A stretch of 64,000 nt of DNA from Triatoma infestans (GCA_011037195.1 JAAEAF010014526.1:1-64000), one strand, 5' to 3'; shown: positions 33,541 to 45,880, counted from the first letter of the stretch. The notes: a model not told the origin generated them from the letters alone. Program-made: numbers and translations.

Positions 33541-34394
33541 TAATATCAAAACTGTGATTTTTTTTACACTGCAGTTATTCCTCATCTAGACAAATTCCAA
33601 AAACATTGTTTTCAGATACAATCAACCTAAAAACATGAGTTTCCAAAAGTATTCAATCTCAAAAATCTGTCCCAGCCATAGCAATCCCACTTGCAAATAC
33701 TGTGGGCGAGGGGGAAACTAAAAATTTCGTAGTTCTTTGTAACGATGCTCAGGATGAAGGATCTCTGGAACTCCGGCTTATTTTTGAATCAGAACGATTA
33801 GTTGATAATGCCTTGTGATGAATGACCACCAGGCTGAGGTTTTCCAGAATTTCTGTATTTTATTTTGTATGAGGCAGTCCATAATTCAAATGTTAAACAT
33901 TTATTTGCTTGGAAAGTCAAGCTGTCTTGAAGGCGACACTAAATTCCTTTGTTTTTCTTCAGTTCCAAATTGATTTTCTAGAATTTTTTTCTAAAAGCTC
34001 CAGTCTTTTAGAAGGCTGCCTTCCGCTAACAAAATATCTATTTTGGACCCACAGGTCAAATGGGAATTTATGGTAATGTGGAAATAGATTCGTTGGTTGA
34101 ATTAAACGCGTTTTTCCCGATCAGTAACCCTCGCTCTTTTCCCCTTAATATTACCTCTAGAAATTTATTATTTCTTCAAACTCTATATATTGTATAAAAT
34201 GGATTAAATTTGAAACATATGTTTCAATCATAGAATATAATTACTTTAAAAAAAAAAATGAAAAAATTACAATTTAAATAATTTGGGTAGAATTACCATT
34301 TGAATAAAATGAAAACAAAATTAATGTATTTGAACAAAACGGAATTAATTATTACAAAAGTTTAAAATCCATATTTGTCAGCAAACTACGAGTA
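33541..34394. other. Mixed-composition stretch, nothing recognised
   Basis: 33650-34060 is less AT-rich, but no frame gives a familiar protein. From 34140 it is AT-rich. Confidence 0.35.
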
Positions 34395-34550
34395 TTTAAA
34401 ACGCTGTGGTGTGCACCATGGGAATACACCATCCTACACTCACTCTCCCTTCCAGCACCACACGCGAATAATATAGTATCCGTGATTATTCTAATAATGG
34501 ACAGTCAAACAGGATATGTTGAATAGTGTGGGCTATTTGCCATGTGGGTT
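34395..34550 (-). pseudogene. Non-LTR retrotransposon C-terminal scrap
   Basis: On the minus strand QIAHTIQHILFDCPLLE followed by a less clear continuation matches the 'HxxxxC' block near the C-terminus of many non-LTR RT proteins (for example ETASHLLFDC in the LOA-like copy). Only about 50 codons remain. Confidence 0.5.
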
Positions 34551-34939
34551 GTCAATAATTTTAAATCAATGTCAATAGATGCTTATTTGGTCTTTCAATA
34601 GCTGCTTAATGTCAAGTGATAACCCATAGTCCGTCGTCTGTACATTTAGGTGGCGTTTGGAAAATATAGATTCTACGGTTGTTCTTTTCTGTTTACTGCC
34701 AATTGTCCTGATTGATTTTGGAAATCTAGCATATGACTTCAAATTATTTGTCCTCGGTGAGGCTTCATTTGTTCCGTATATTCATTTCTTTCAATACCAT
34801 AATGGGATTTAACTGAATCGAAGGTAATTTCAATACCTATTTTATTTAGACCTATTTTAGTCTGACATTTTCAGGCAATCGTCATTGTTATTGATAATGT
34901 CAAAAGAGAAACTGATTATCTGTCGTAAATGGCATACAA

Positions 34940-35100
34940 TCTAAACTAGATTAGATTGGAACTAAGGGGGGCTCAACCAACTAGGCACTGCAGCCAATTT
35001 TACCAGGCTTATTGTGCTATCCTTCATATCTAGTACGAGAAACCTCCACTCTTCATGAGGTGGAGGGTTTTCCCCACTACCTAAACTAAAGTCATTCTCT
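34940..35100 (-). pseudogene. LOA-like element 3' end fragment
   Basis: AAGGGGGGCTCAACC, GGCACTGCAGCC, AGGCTTATTGTGC and CTTCATGAGGTGGAGGGTTT match the 3' ends at 17580-17690 and 57530-57640 in order. Only the last few codons and the 3' UTR are present. Confidence 0.7.
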
Positions 35101-35439
35101 TGGACATATATCTGTTGAGCTTTCTGACTAGGATAGCTTTCAAATATTCATCTTTCCATAAAGAAGAATAGCAGTGCATAGCGTCCAAAATATTGATTAC
35201 ATATCCAACTATGGTTAATTTGAAACTTTGTTACCTCTTTCACAAAACTTTCCTTAAGCTGGTTCGAACCTCTCCACAACAATATGATTTTAAAGAAATT
35301 ATTTCTGAACTTTGGCCGGAACGCTTTGTTTGTAAGTACAGAAAAAAAACAGCTATTCATCTTAAGGTAGATCTATGGGCAGAAAGGCGTGGCTTCCAGA
35401 GGCTGAACAAAGGAAGATTTGAGGTTTTAGCGTGAATGA

Positions 35440-36290
35440 ATAAGCTGTGCTGGAGCACTAAATTAATGGGTGAATGTAGTAGAAGACTTAATGAACTTGC
35501 TCAGAAGAGCAGAGTAAGAGTTATTCTGGGTTCCCGGAGCAATGAGGGCGTATATAGGGTATGCGGGTATATAGGGCAATGAGAAGGCGGACAAGTTGGC
35601 TAAGATGGGATCCTCATTACCGATTTACCGGGCACCAAGCAATTTTGCGACGAATAAGTCAAACAATGAGAAGGGGTAAGGAATTAGAGCAGAGTAGCAC
35701 TGGAGTGAAATAGAGGGTATTCCCAAGCTAAAAAATTGACAAAAAGTATAATGAAGAGTAAAGACTTGAAGTATCTTTTCTAGAGGGGGGTAAGGAATTA
35801 GAGTAGAGTAGCACTGGAGTGATATGGAGGGTATTCCCAAGCTAAAAAATTGACAAAAAGTATAATGAAGAGGAGAGACTTGAAGTATCTTTTCTAGAGG
35901 GGGGTAAGGAATTAGAGTAGAGTAGCACTGGAGTGATATGGAGGGTATTCCCAAGCTAAAAAATTTACAAAAAGTATAATGAAGAGGAGAGACTTGAAGT
36001 ATCTTTTCCCCCTGAGCAGGATACAATTGAGAGTCCTGATGAATGTATTAACTGGATTCGCTTGAGTAGCCAATCAATTACATAAATTAGGCTGGACATC
36101 TAGCCCCAACACTCTCAAGGGAACGCTTGGAACAGTTGGAGATTAAGAATACCTCAAATTATTGCTAGTTGAGCGCTAGATTGCTGGATGAGGCTTCTTC
36201 TTAGGTGTAGCTTTTTTTTGTGGTGAGATAAGAGCCATATTGGCTTAGATTCCGCGCTTTCTGCCATCCAGTAATAATAATATGGTAGAT
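35440..36290 (+). pseudogene. Non-LTR retrotransposon RNase H and C-terminus, with an internal triplication
   Basis: The frame near 35515-35640 reads VILGSRS / WVPG then GNEKADKLAKMGSSLPIYRAP, the last catalytic block of a retroelement RNase H. After a 114-bp triplication, LRVLMNVLTGFA...NQLHKLGWTSSP (36020-36100) is the start of the C-terminal Cys/His domain. The 3' end GCCATATTGGCTTAGATTCCG (36232-36255) and a short AATAAT tail match the reversed copy at 8920-9730. Several stops; dead. Confidence 0.7.
35673..36014 (+). repeat. 114-bp tandem repeat, three copies
   Basis: Units start at 35673, 35787 and 35901 (GGGGTAAGGAATTAGAGYAG). Period 114 bp = 38 codons, so the duplication keeps frame with the RNase H element in which it lies. 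Copies differ at only a few positions; unit 1 is the most diverged. Confidence 0.92.
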
Positions 36291-37371
36291 CACTTGGGAT
36301 ATCATGGTATCCAGTTCAAGAACTACTTATCTTTGAAAAGCTTAGGCTATTTACTATTAATATTGTTCTAGCTATGTTCATAAGTTTTTTCGGCTTCGAA
36401 ATTGAATGTCTAATGAGACCACGGTTTTATTTTTATTTCAATTTTCTCGGCAAATTAAATATAATAATAAAAAAATCGGGGAATTGATTCATAATTGATT
36501 ATATATAAACTATTTTTGTCAATGAAATGTAAATAAAATCAATCAATAATTATAGTAGCATCATGACACTTCAGTTGTTTATCATAGAGTATTATAAGTG
36601 AAAACAAATAGCTAGGTATATATATATATATTTATCTTATTATACAATGACCTATATGTTAATAAATATAACAGGGTGAGACCTTACAACTAACTACTAT
36701 ATTCTACTACATGTAATATAACTATATTTACTAACATTGAATACAAATATAGTTTATTTAACTTTCCTTTATCTTTGTGAGAGTTGCTTCTATCTATATA
36801 TATATATGTTATTTACTGTTATATTATAAATAAATAATGAATGTTATTTATATTAATTATCAATTTAGTTTTAAATCATTTTTTTCTAATATCCAATTTC
36901 TGTCTATATGCTCGTATTTCGTAATTTATTGATTTTTTTTTTTAATATCATATGTACCCCATTTTAAATTTTATTATTTAAGGAAAACCCGCAGAAATCT
37001 ATTTATGTTTTGGGCAAAGTTTTCTTTCTTCTTTTTAATGATAATTCTGTACTTTTAGCTCCAATTAGCCGGACAAAAAGTTTATTACCTTAACAATAAT
37101 GTTGGATCTAAATAAAAATCGTGTTGATCAAAATAATATTGAATTGAATTTAAATCATAAAATTTCTGTTTTGTTCATCATCACGCAAAACAAGACTCGT
37201 GATTTTTTTTTTTTTTTACACTTGTAAAATCTCGCGTTCTAATTGTATGTACAGTATGATTTGATGGGGTCCAAATTTTGAAATTTTGACTTAATTTAAC
37301 AATATTCATTTTCATTAAGATTTATAGTGAAATAAGTTATATTTCTAGCGCTGCCATGACAATTTTAATTA
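36291..37371. other. AT-rich DNA, nothing recognised
   Basis: AT microsatellites near 36618-36632 and 36797-36808; no genes. Confidence 0.45.
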
Positions 37372-38334
37372 CTTTTTTGCTTTCTCTTAACTCCTAGTAA
37401 GTCTTTAGTAATCGCGTCAAATTATCGATATTGAGTTTTCACCGGAAATATCCGTTTTGAGGTCCCCTGAGTCCAAAAAAGTGGTTTTTAGCAAATGCTC
37501 TGTGTGTCTGTGTGTGTACGTATATATGTGAACAGCATAGCTCAAAAACAAAAACCGTAGAAAGTTGAAACTTGATATTCCATTTAGGTATCACCATGGG
37601 ATCCGACAGTTGGTCATCTGTCAAAATTCCTCAACCGGAAGTACCACTTTACTAATTGTTTTTTTTGCGTTTTTCTCAAAGATGACTCCGACGATTTTCT
37701 CCAAACTTGGTATATCAACTACACATACTAACACCTACAACTTTTATTTGAAACTTTTCTCCGGGAAAATTCATTTAAGGGCACTTCTGAGACGGAGGTG
37801 GGGTTAGGTTTCATCTAAAGTGCTATTTCAGTTTATTAGACAAATCTATCATCTAAATAATGTTAATTAGAATTGAATAGGTTGTTGAAATTCCGAGTTT
37901 CAGAAAAAATCGGATAACCGGAAGTGCGTTTACATTACCACTTTACTAAATGATTTTTTCACTTTTCCGCGATTTTCTTGAAACTTTCTATATAAACTAA
38001 ACATACAAAGATCTACAACTTTTATTTAAAACTTCTCTCTGCGAAATTCATTTAAGAGCACTTTTGGAGGAGGGGTGGCGTTATGTTTTTCTCTAATGTA
38101 CTATCATAGCTGTTTACACAATTCTATCATCCAAACAATATTAATTAGAAATAAATAGATGGCCAAAATTCCGAGTTTCAAGAAAATTAGTAAACCGGAA
38201 GTGCGCTTTTACTGAACAGTTTTCGATGAATTTCATCAAAATTTGGTACACACACACTATAAAATGGTATCAATTATAATTTTGAGAATTGGAGTAAGAG
38301 AAAGTTGTGTGAGTGTTTTACACTAGATCTTTTC
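37372..38334 (+). repeat. AGR repeat, near full-length
   Basis: It opens TTTTTGCTTTCTCTTAACTCC, then has GAGGTCCCCTGAGTCC (37460), a (GT) patch, and unit markers CAACCGGAAGTACC (37632), ATAACCGGAAGTGCG (37914) and GTAAACCGGAAGTGCGC (38194). It ends GAGTAAGAGAAAGTTGTGTGAGTG at about 38290-38315. The three markers are about 280 bp apart, showing the internal tandem structure. Confidence 0.9.
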
Positions 38335-40149
38335 AGATATAAACAACTCAATAAACAACTGTTTAGTATCATAGTGTGAAGTCAGAGGAAACTTACTTTT
38401 ACTGCGATTCTCAACAAATTTGGCTCAAAAGTGTTTTTGAATCCTAGAGAAGTAAGTTGGCATAAGCCATTACAATAATTTTTTGGCAGCTGATTGTAGT
38501 GTCATATTTCCAGTCTATTTCCAAACACCTGATCAAATTAATATCGCATATAACAACCCTTTATTCTGGAAGTTGTTAGTTAAACCTTGTCATTCTTGGT
38601 GCAAACACTACAACTTTCTTTTTCTTCCAACCTCGAGTGTAAAAATTAAGCGATTTTTTTTATTATTTCTTAAATTATAATAGATCGTATGTTTTGTTTC
38701 TAATTTCCATATTTAATTATTTAATGGAATCTATAAAATTTCAATTTGATTATATTTCATTAGTTTGGCGGCTGTCAAATCGACATTTTAATTTGAAACT
38801 ATTAGTAAAATATCATTTGAAAATCGTATTAGTAAAATGAATTATAATTAATCGAAGTTCAATTTTTGGCAAAGTTTAACAACAAAAGACAAGTTTAAGA
38901 ATCAAAATTGTGAAATTTCAACGAAACTAATGGAAATAGGTAATGTTTAAGGGACCACACACAGATATATGTATATGCATTATAAAAACATGCTTTGTTG
39001 ACATTTAATAATAATATAAAATTACTTTCATCAGATACGGCAGAGTTTTAGTTTATTTATTTTTATTTATTTATTTATTTATATTTTATTCTTTTCTTTT
39101 AAATATCAGGAAAAGTTTTCTAATAATGTCAGATGGTTGAGAAAAATAATTCACTATTCTTATTTACTTTGTTACGCTTTTATAAATAAGAATACAGGAA
39201 ATAATCGTATTTTGATTATTATTAGCTAGTTTCACCAAGTTTTTATTAGTTATAGACATAACGGAAGTAAAGGATCACTTAGCTTTACCTTGTGACATCA
39301 TTAATACTGATTATATATTCTCATGAGAAGATTATTTCATGATTAATTTCACTTTTTTAGTTTACCACAGAGTTTATTGTTTATAGATCGTAATAACCAA
39401 CTATTATTTATGAATTTATAAACATTTTCATAATAACCTAAATGTTTATTACTTTACCTGCTGGCCTTCTTTCATCAAACTCGTATCTTAATGTTTAGTT
39501 ATTTGAGGTCTGACTATTACATAAACATGACCTTGAACTCATACTATTATTTAACATTTATTAAGTTAATACAAGTTTTTTTTTAATAACTTAGAACTAA
39601 GTTTATTAAGTGAATAAAGATCCATACCTTTGATAAAATAGAGAAAATTATAAAAAATAAAAGAACCATCATTATAATTAAATTTTTTTTTTTTTTTTCA
39701 GTAAACATTATGTTATTCCAGATACCTTTTAACCTTTTTTTTAACCTTCCTTCAAGTTTCCTTTCACCTTTCAGTTAATAGAACGTGACCAGAGGCGTGG
39801 TTTGTAATGGGGCATGGCCTGTGACTTATCGTATTAAAAAAAAAAGGATCACTGCTGCCTTGTTTTATATGCACATGTAATGTTCTCGTTCTTTTATATA
39901 TGTAATAAAGAGTGTTAAGGCCAATCTTATAATGTTGGATTTATACTATAAGTTTAAACCACGATTTAAACTACTTCTTAAAATAGTTTTAAGATCTTGC
40001 AGTTGAATTAAAACGGAGTCCAAATCTTGTTTAAACTAAAATGTAAAGCTAAACAAAGATATAGATATTAATTTTCTTTTCACAATTGGAAGAGGTATTC
40101 TTTCAATAGTAACCGATTCAGAGAACGGTTAGAAGCTGTTAGAAAGTGG
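38335..40149. other. AT-rich DNA, nothing recognised
   Basis: Simple TTTA repeats near 39055-39085 and a T-run at 39682-39700; no gene is seen. Confidence 0.4.
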
Positions 40150-40267
40150 GTATGCAATGGTTACTAGCCCATTACGGATTATAAGGAAATGAACAAGCAG
40201 ACTGCCTGGCACAGAACGGAGCTGAATCTCCTAATCTGCCTATCCCACTGACCACATATTTGCCCTT
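40150..40267 (+). pseudogene. RNase H fragment of a non-LTR retrotransposon
   Basis: The plus-strand frame reads LAHYGL.GNEQADCLAQNGAESPNLPIPLTTYLPF (quoted in part), the last catalytic block of a retroelement RNase H. It stops abruptly at the first base of the next AGR copy, so the AGR either inserted here or marks a deletion joint. Confidence 0.65.
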
Positions 40268-41252
40268 TTTACTTTCTCTTACTCCTAGTAAGAGGAAGTA
40301 TTGTAATCGGTGTCAATTTACGATTTGATTTTTCACCGAAACATCCGTTGTTGAGTCCCGTGATCCAAAATAGTGGTTTTTTAGCAAAGGTCCTGTGTGT
40401 GTGTGTATGTGAACAGCATAGCTCAACAACAAACAATCAGTAAAAGTTAAAACTTGATATTCCGTTTTAGGTATCCCCATGGGATCCTTCACTGGGTCAT
40501 CTGCAAAATTGCGCTCAACCGGAATACCCCTTTACTAGTTGTTTTTTTTTACGGTTTTACGATTTTCTCAAAAATAGCTCCACGATTTTACCTTCAAACT
40601 TGGAATAGCAAATTACATAGACTAATGCTACAACTTTGTATTTGAATCATTTCTCTGGGAAAATTCATTTAAGGGCACTTATGGGGGGTGGGGTTAGATT
40701 TACATCTAAAGGGCTATTTCAGGTTATTAGACAATTCTATCATCTAAATAATGTTAATTAAAATTAAATATTTTGTTGAAATTCCGAGTTTGAAAAAAAT
40801 CAGAACCGGAAGTGCGTTTACTTTACCTACCACTTTACCCGAAATATTTTTTCGCGATTTTCTCAAAACTGTCTCCGACGATTTTCTTGAAACAACTTAT
40901 ATAAACTAAACATACCAAGATCTATAACTTTTACTTAAAACATTTCTCTGGGAAAATTCATTTAAGGGCATTTTTAGGGGATTGGTGGGGTTACAGCTTC
41001 CTCTAAAGTGGTATCGTAGTTTATTTTACAATTCTATTAACCCAAGCAAAATTAATCAGAAATAAATAGATGGCCTAAATTCCAAGTTCTAAGAAAATTT
41101 GTAAGCCGGAAGTGCGCTTTTACAGAACAGTTTTTTCAGTTTTCGACCGAATTTCCTTATATTTGGTACACAAACTATAAGCCCTTATAGTTAATTATAA
41201 TTTTGAGAACAGGAGTAAGAGAAGTTGTGTGAGTGTTTCACACCAGATTTTT
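40268..41252 (+). repeat. AGR repeat, near full-length
   Basis: Opens TTTTACTTTCTCTTACTCC. Unit markers lie near 40518, 40803 and 41104, and it ends GTAAGAGAAGTTGTGTGAGTG. The sharp left junction with RNase H coding sequence gives one of the best estimates of the true AGR 5' end. Confidence 0.9.
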
Positions 41253-41940
41253 TAATGTTTTTAATGATGTTTTTAATGGACTTGAAGCTGTGTGTTCTTT
41301 AACAATTCAATGGAATTGAGCAGCCACATCGTGCTTGGTTTGTCCCTGTAATCAACTGCACAAATATAAATAAACCTACGTCAATTTCATTTGGAAATTT
41401 CTGTGGCGCTCTCTTCTGAACTTCTGGTCAATGTAATCCCTCCTATTCCCCTATCTATGTAGTTACTTATCTCCTCCCCTCAACTTTATTACGTTAGAAC
41501 AAATAGTAAAATTTGAAGTTTAAATAAAAATATGTCATTTTAAATTTAATCTCCCTCCCCCCCTTGTACTTACGATCTTGGTCAAGAAGCTGCAACAACT
41601 TCTCTTCGGTTCCTCGAAACACAGCCGCTTGCAAACTTGTCAATGCGATGCTATATTATTGTTTTAAGGTAAACTCTAATAATTATTTTTTTTTTTTTCT
41701 TGTTACAGGTGAGTACTTTCGATGCTTGAATAACTTGTCTTAATTCAAGGAAATGGGTACGTAAAAAAAAAAAAAAATAAAATAAAATAAAAAATTATAT
41801 AATTATAATCGTAACAAAACTTTGGGCTCTAATTCTGATCGTCCTATCAAGTGCACTCTTTTCTTGTTCCTTCCGCCATGATTAAAAGACATGTTCTTTA
41901 AAAATATTGTCAAAAGTTCCGGTAGAAAATTTCTTTTACC
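41253..41940. other. AT-rich DNA, nothing recognised
   Basis: A poly(A) run with AAAAT repeats lies at 41762-41800. No gene. Confidence 0.35.
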
Positions 41941-42110
41941 ATCCACTTTATTAAGAGTGGTTATTAATGAGATGATTTTTTTTTTTTTAACTTTTTATAC
42001 ACAGCATCCATAAAGGTTTATCAGTTTTATTTCAAACATTTTTCGGGAAAAATTAATTTGAGATTCGGGATTCTGAGCGGGGGGGGGGATTAATGTTAGA
42101 TTAAATTCTG
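41941..42110 (+). repeat. AGR repeat, divergent fragment
   Basis: TTTTATTTCAAACATTTTTCGGGAAAAATTAATTTGAGA and a G9 run correspond to the AGR TTTTATTTGAAACATTTCTC...GGGAAAATTCATTTAAGGG and G-run block. Confidence 0.5.
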
Positions 42111-42477
42111 TGGGGGCTGGCAATTAAGCCTAAGTTATAAGCGCCTCCTATGGGGCTATTGTGGAACCCACGAGAGTACCCTCTCCAGTAAAGAGGCCTA
42201 AAGACAACCATTTTTTCTCATGGCCTTGTTGCCTGGGCGAGTAGCTGTTAATAAACTTTTTCTCATGCCTCTAACCTGGGATTTTTAACCAGTCTTGCGA
42301 GCGATCGTGCAACCATGCTCTGATGGCTGCACTCATGTGACATTTTGTAACATCGTAGAAAGGTTCAGATCCACTAAGGGTTCCTATGGAGCCGATCCCC
42401 CCCCCCAGCAAGGCGATCTGCCGCCACGTTGACCGGGTATCCAAACAAGAAAATACTTTATTTAGGCTACTGATTTC
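42111..42477. other. Less AT-rich block of unknown nature
   Basis: CCACGAGAGTACCCTCTCCAG and TAAAGAGGCC faintly recall parts of the 9782-10060 insert. No coding similarity is recognised. Confidence 0.3.
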
Positions 42478-42820
42478 CATGAGTTGAAATGTTATTGGTG
42501 TGATGTGTGTTTGTAGTAGTAATAGCTTGTGTAGCACAAGCGGTTTTGTAAAGCGGTTTGTGTTTGTAAGTTTTAAGAGGGAGAAATATTAAGAATAATT
42601 AAGAAAACACTGGTAGATTAAATTAAATATATTCTTTAAAGATACGTATTTAAATGCTATTCAATAACACAGCAATATGCTTGTTAATTTACTGAAATTA
42701 GTTGGAATAAACTCTTATGTTTTAACTTATATCTGGGCACTGATTCCTGAAGTGTTCTGCTTCGGTGTATCTTTCAGACTCTTCTGAAGGAATGTTTTCT
42801 AATTGTTATTTCAAATCTTC
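42478..42820. mobile_element. Second fragment of the PIF/Harbinger relic family
   Basis: AAGCGGTTTTGTAAAGCGG, TTTGTAAGTTTTAAGAG and AAAACACTGGTAGATTAAAT follow the same order as 13690-13770. CTGATTCCTGAAGTGTTC and CTTCTGAAGGAATG then follow 13890-13955. Neither terminal repeat is found, so it is an internal fragment. Confidence 0.7.
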
Positions 42821-43004
42821 CCCGTGAGAAGAAGGGGTAGACAATGCTAACAAGGTTTTATGAACTCTAAAAGACAATGGCGGTCTTCTATCTGAATAGT
42901 CCCTTTTTTGCCAACCTTACATTTTCTTCATATCACAATTTTCTTAAATAAAACAGATATAATTTGTTGCATCCATCATAGAGTATACCCACCAATATGA
43001 CGAA

Positions 43005-43340
43005 CGAATGACGAATTGATTTAATTATTAAAAGTTCTTTGTACTTGTGTAAATAATAATTTATTTAATATTGTTAAGATTTTTAATGTGAATCTTGAGA
43101 TTTTATTTACAGCTATCATAATTAATTTTTTACGATTTATCAATTTATCATTATTATATTTGGGGGGGGGGCGCAGTGTTTGAGTTCCGACATCAAGTAA
43201 GTTGGCAACACCGTGACTGATTCATAGCAAACTATTAAAAAAAATTACTAAAAAATTATTTTACTAATAATTATACGTATAATAAAGTTAAATAATTGTA
43301 CGATATCTTGGTTTATATACAATATATTATAATTTTTTTT
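43005..43340 (-). repeat. Interspersed repeat, inverted partner of 47145-47475
   Basis: The reverse complement (ATAAACCAAGATATCG, TAGTTTGCTATGAATCA, GTGTTGCCAACTTA, CACAAGTACAAAGAAC) runs collinearly with 47150-47470. A G10 run at 43161-43170 is a C-run in the partner. No coding potential. Confidence 0.8.
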
Positions 43341-43678
43341 ATTGTTTTTTTCTTAATGCTCGAAACAATTTGATATTCATTTTCTGAGTTCTGTACATGT
43401 CTCCATCCAGTCTCGAGCTGCCACGCTATCTGAGTAGCAAACGATTCTGGAGTTTTGTTTCGCTTGCCTTTTTTTAGTTCAGTGGCAAAGATAGAGGATT
43501 AATGGTCGTCCTTCTTTCTAAATTGTTATTTCAGAATATCACAAATTCAATCACCTGTAAAAATTTGTTTTATAGAGGGAGTGGCTAAAATACCAATACC
43601 TCTGCAATGCAGAAGATCTATTCTGGGTTTCTCGGGTATCATAGATTCTATATATAGATTGTAATCGTCTGTCATGAT

Positions 43679-44535
43679 TTTTTTTTTTTTTTTTTTGAGG
43701 GTTCTCAGATTGATGCAGGCTTTCGACCTTTCCTAGTTATAACCACCCAGACAGACCATGGCCTGTCTCAGTCCCGGGATGGTGTGCCAGAGACGAGCTC
43801 TTTTCGCTACCACCTCCTTCTTGATTTCTTCTAAGAGTACTTGGTCACTGTCTTCACAAAAGAGCTCCGGCCCAATGAGAGGAGATACAGCGCCTTCTTT
43901 TGCTAGGGTGTCGGCTACCTCATTACCTGCCACGCCGATATGTCCCGGCACCCAATATAGGGTGACTTTATTTTTTCTGCCTAGGTCATTAAGCTTACCT
44001 AGTTATTCCCATATCTTTTTAGAACGGATAACATAAGAACTCAGTGCTTTAATGGCAGCCTGACTATCGGATAGGATAACTATCTTCTGATTCCGATATC
44101 CTCTGTCAAGGTTCAACTGGACGCATCTTCCAATAGCGTGAATTTACGCCTGGAAGATGCTGGGAAACCTGCCCATAGGTTCCGAGTGTTTAGATCTAAG
44201 CCAAAACACTCCTGCCCCCGGTTCCTTCGAGGGTCTTAGAGCCATCTTTATACCACTTAGTGGCATGCTTGCTAATACTAGCCAGGGCGGATCCTTCGCT
44301 CCACTCCCTTTTCGTACTTAGTTTCGTAGAAAAATTTTTAACGAAACTATATTTCTTAGTCATACTAACTCTAGGAAGGTTCCAGGGGAGGGAGCCGACA
44401 GAAACGTCCGCTCCCTGGAGCTTAGCCCACGCCCTCCATAGAGATTCTGAGGAGGGCTCTCTTTGCCACCCTTTCCACCACTAGGCGGAGCGGTGTGAGA
44501 TTGAGAATAATATCAATCCCGGCCGTGGGACACAT
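43679..44535 (-). pseudogene. Non-LTR retrotransposon 3' end with RNase H and poly(A)
   Basis: Minus-strand frames read KWYKDGSKT (about 44250), a FQA-IHAIG segment, LSDSQAAIKALSSY (about 44070) and YWVPGHIGVAGNEVADTLAKEGA, ending MVCLGGYN at 43733. A 3' UTR and a poly(A) tail (the T-run at 43679-43697) follow. RNase H D, D and final D blocks are present, but the catalytic E codon of FQAE reads TAA, a stop. RNase H near the very C-terminus and a poly(A) tail set it apart from the LOA-like family here. Confidence 0.82.
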
Positions 44536-44679
44536 CCTCATTATGAATAAGTTAATGAGTGTGTGAGACCAATAATGATGTTGGCAAGGGTTGCCAACCC
44601 CGCATGTCAGCGCATGGAACCTCGAGGTGTATTATGTAGTGTAATATTACGTATATACTTTATAACATTAAATAGAATT

Positions 44680-44965
44680 AATTAATGTTGCTAAAAAATT
44701 CTGAGTTTTTTCAAGAAAATGAGAAAGTTCGAGGAAATCGCAGTTTTTCCACGAATAAAATTGTTTCTGGGAATTCTGAACATTGGCAAGCCTGCCTGTA
44801 AAGTGCCATTTTTATTGTGCAAGTTATCCCATCTTTATAATCATAAAATCAAATAAATATTTTTTGAAAATTCCACTTTCAAATAAAATTTTGTCAAATA
44901 GAATGATGAGAGTTGCAGTAAGAGAAAGTTGTGTGAATTATCAAACCAGGTTCGTTTTTTTTTGT
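44680..44965 (+). repeat. AGR repeat, 3' fragment
   Basis: GAATGATGAGAGTTGCAGTAAGAGAAAGTTGTGTGAA (44902-44938, quoted from the AGR 3' end pattern) identifies the end. The preceding 200 bp are diverged unit sequence. Confidence 0.6.
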
Positions 44966-45017
44966 TTTTATCAAAAATTGAGTCATATTTGATTGGTCCA
45001 ACCCTTTTATTTTTATT

Positions 45018-45257
45018 CTGGTCATTACATTTAGTAGTAGTAGTAATGTAGTAATCCTATTTTTTTTTTCAGGCGGGCTTAACGTCCAACTACCAAATTA
45101 GGTGTCGTGGACGGGGGCGGAAGCACCTACGTTACTATTAACATTTTTTAAACAAATATAAAATTTAGTTATACGCTGGACTCGAACTGGGGTCCTCCCA
45201 CTCACAAGTCCATGCTCATAACCAATACACCAAACCCGCCCCTGGTCATTACATTTA
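45018..45257 (-). repeat. tRNA-derived SINE, family B, copy 2, with 16-bp target duplications
   Basis: CTGGTCATTACATTTA stands at 45018-45033 and at 45242-45257. The 208-bp element between reads on the minus strand: head GGCGGGTTTGGTGTATTGG (A box region), B-box-like AGTTCGAGTCC, body to CCTG, an A-run and a short TACTAC-type tail. Perfect target duplications and little decay make this the youngest SINE in the window and fix the family boundaries. Confidence 0.9.
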
Positions 45258-45880
45258 TATTTTTTTATTTTTAAAGTTAAAGCTTGACTTAAACCCCTTT
45301 TATACGAATCTTATTTTAAAACTAATGAATGTAAAAAATATGGGTTTATTCAAAGTCAGTTTTTCCACTGATTGAATATTGATAGGAATTTTGGTGGCCC
45401 CCTCCCAGATCGTAATATCAATAGGTGTGAATTAGTGCAAATTGCGAAATTAGAGTTGTTTTTTTTTTTAATATTATTTCCCTAGAATATTTATTGTTTT
45501 CACAGTCAAAAGTTAAGCAACCTTTTGAACAACTTCTCGTGTGAGAATTCCCAGTCAATTTGTTCAATATGATCTCTTTACTGACTAGATAGTAAAAAAA
45601 AATATTCTCTCTTCATTTCTGTATTCTTTGTATTTTGAATTTAGAGTAAGAAATAAGTTTAATATTATTTTGTACAAGCTATGGTCTCCGGCAGTCTGAT
45701 AGCCCACTTGAATATCCCTACCTTATCTACGATAGATATCACACTCAGTTTCTCACACATTCCCTTAGAAGCATTTTCAAAAAAAAAAAAAAAAAATTAT
45801 AAGATACTTTATTGGTGTCGGTCTTTAACAAAGAAAATTTCGGAAAGAACAAAATTTTGTCCAATTCAATATATTATTTT
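45258..45880. other. AT-rich DNA, nothing recognised
   Basis: Contains an A-run (45780-45797); no genes or repeats assigned. Confidence 0.4.

Noticed and set aside
37632..38210. Regularly spaced repeats of the AGR units as a CRISPR array
   Set aside because: The whole ~290-bp unit is repeated, not a short repeat with unique spacers, and the DNA is eukaryotic.
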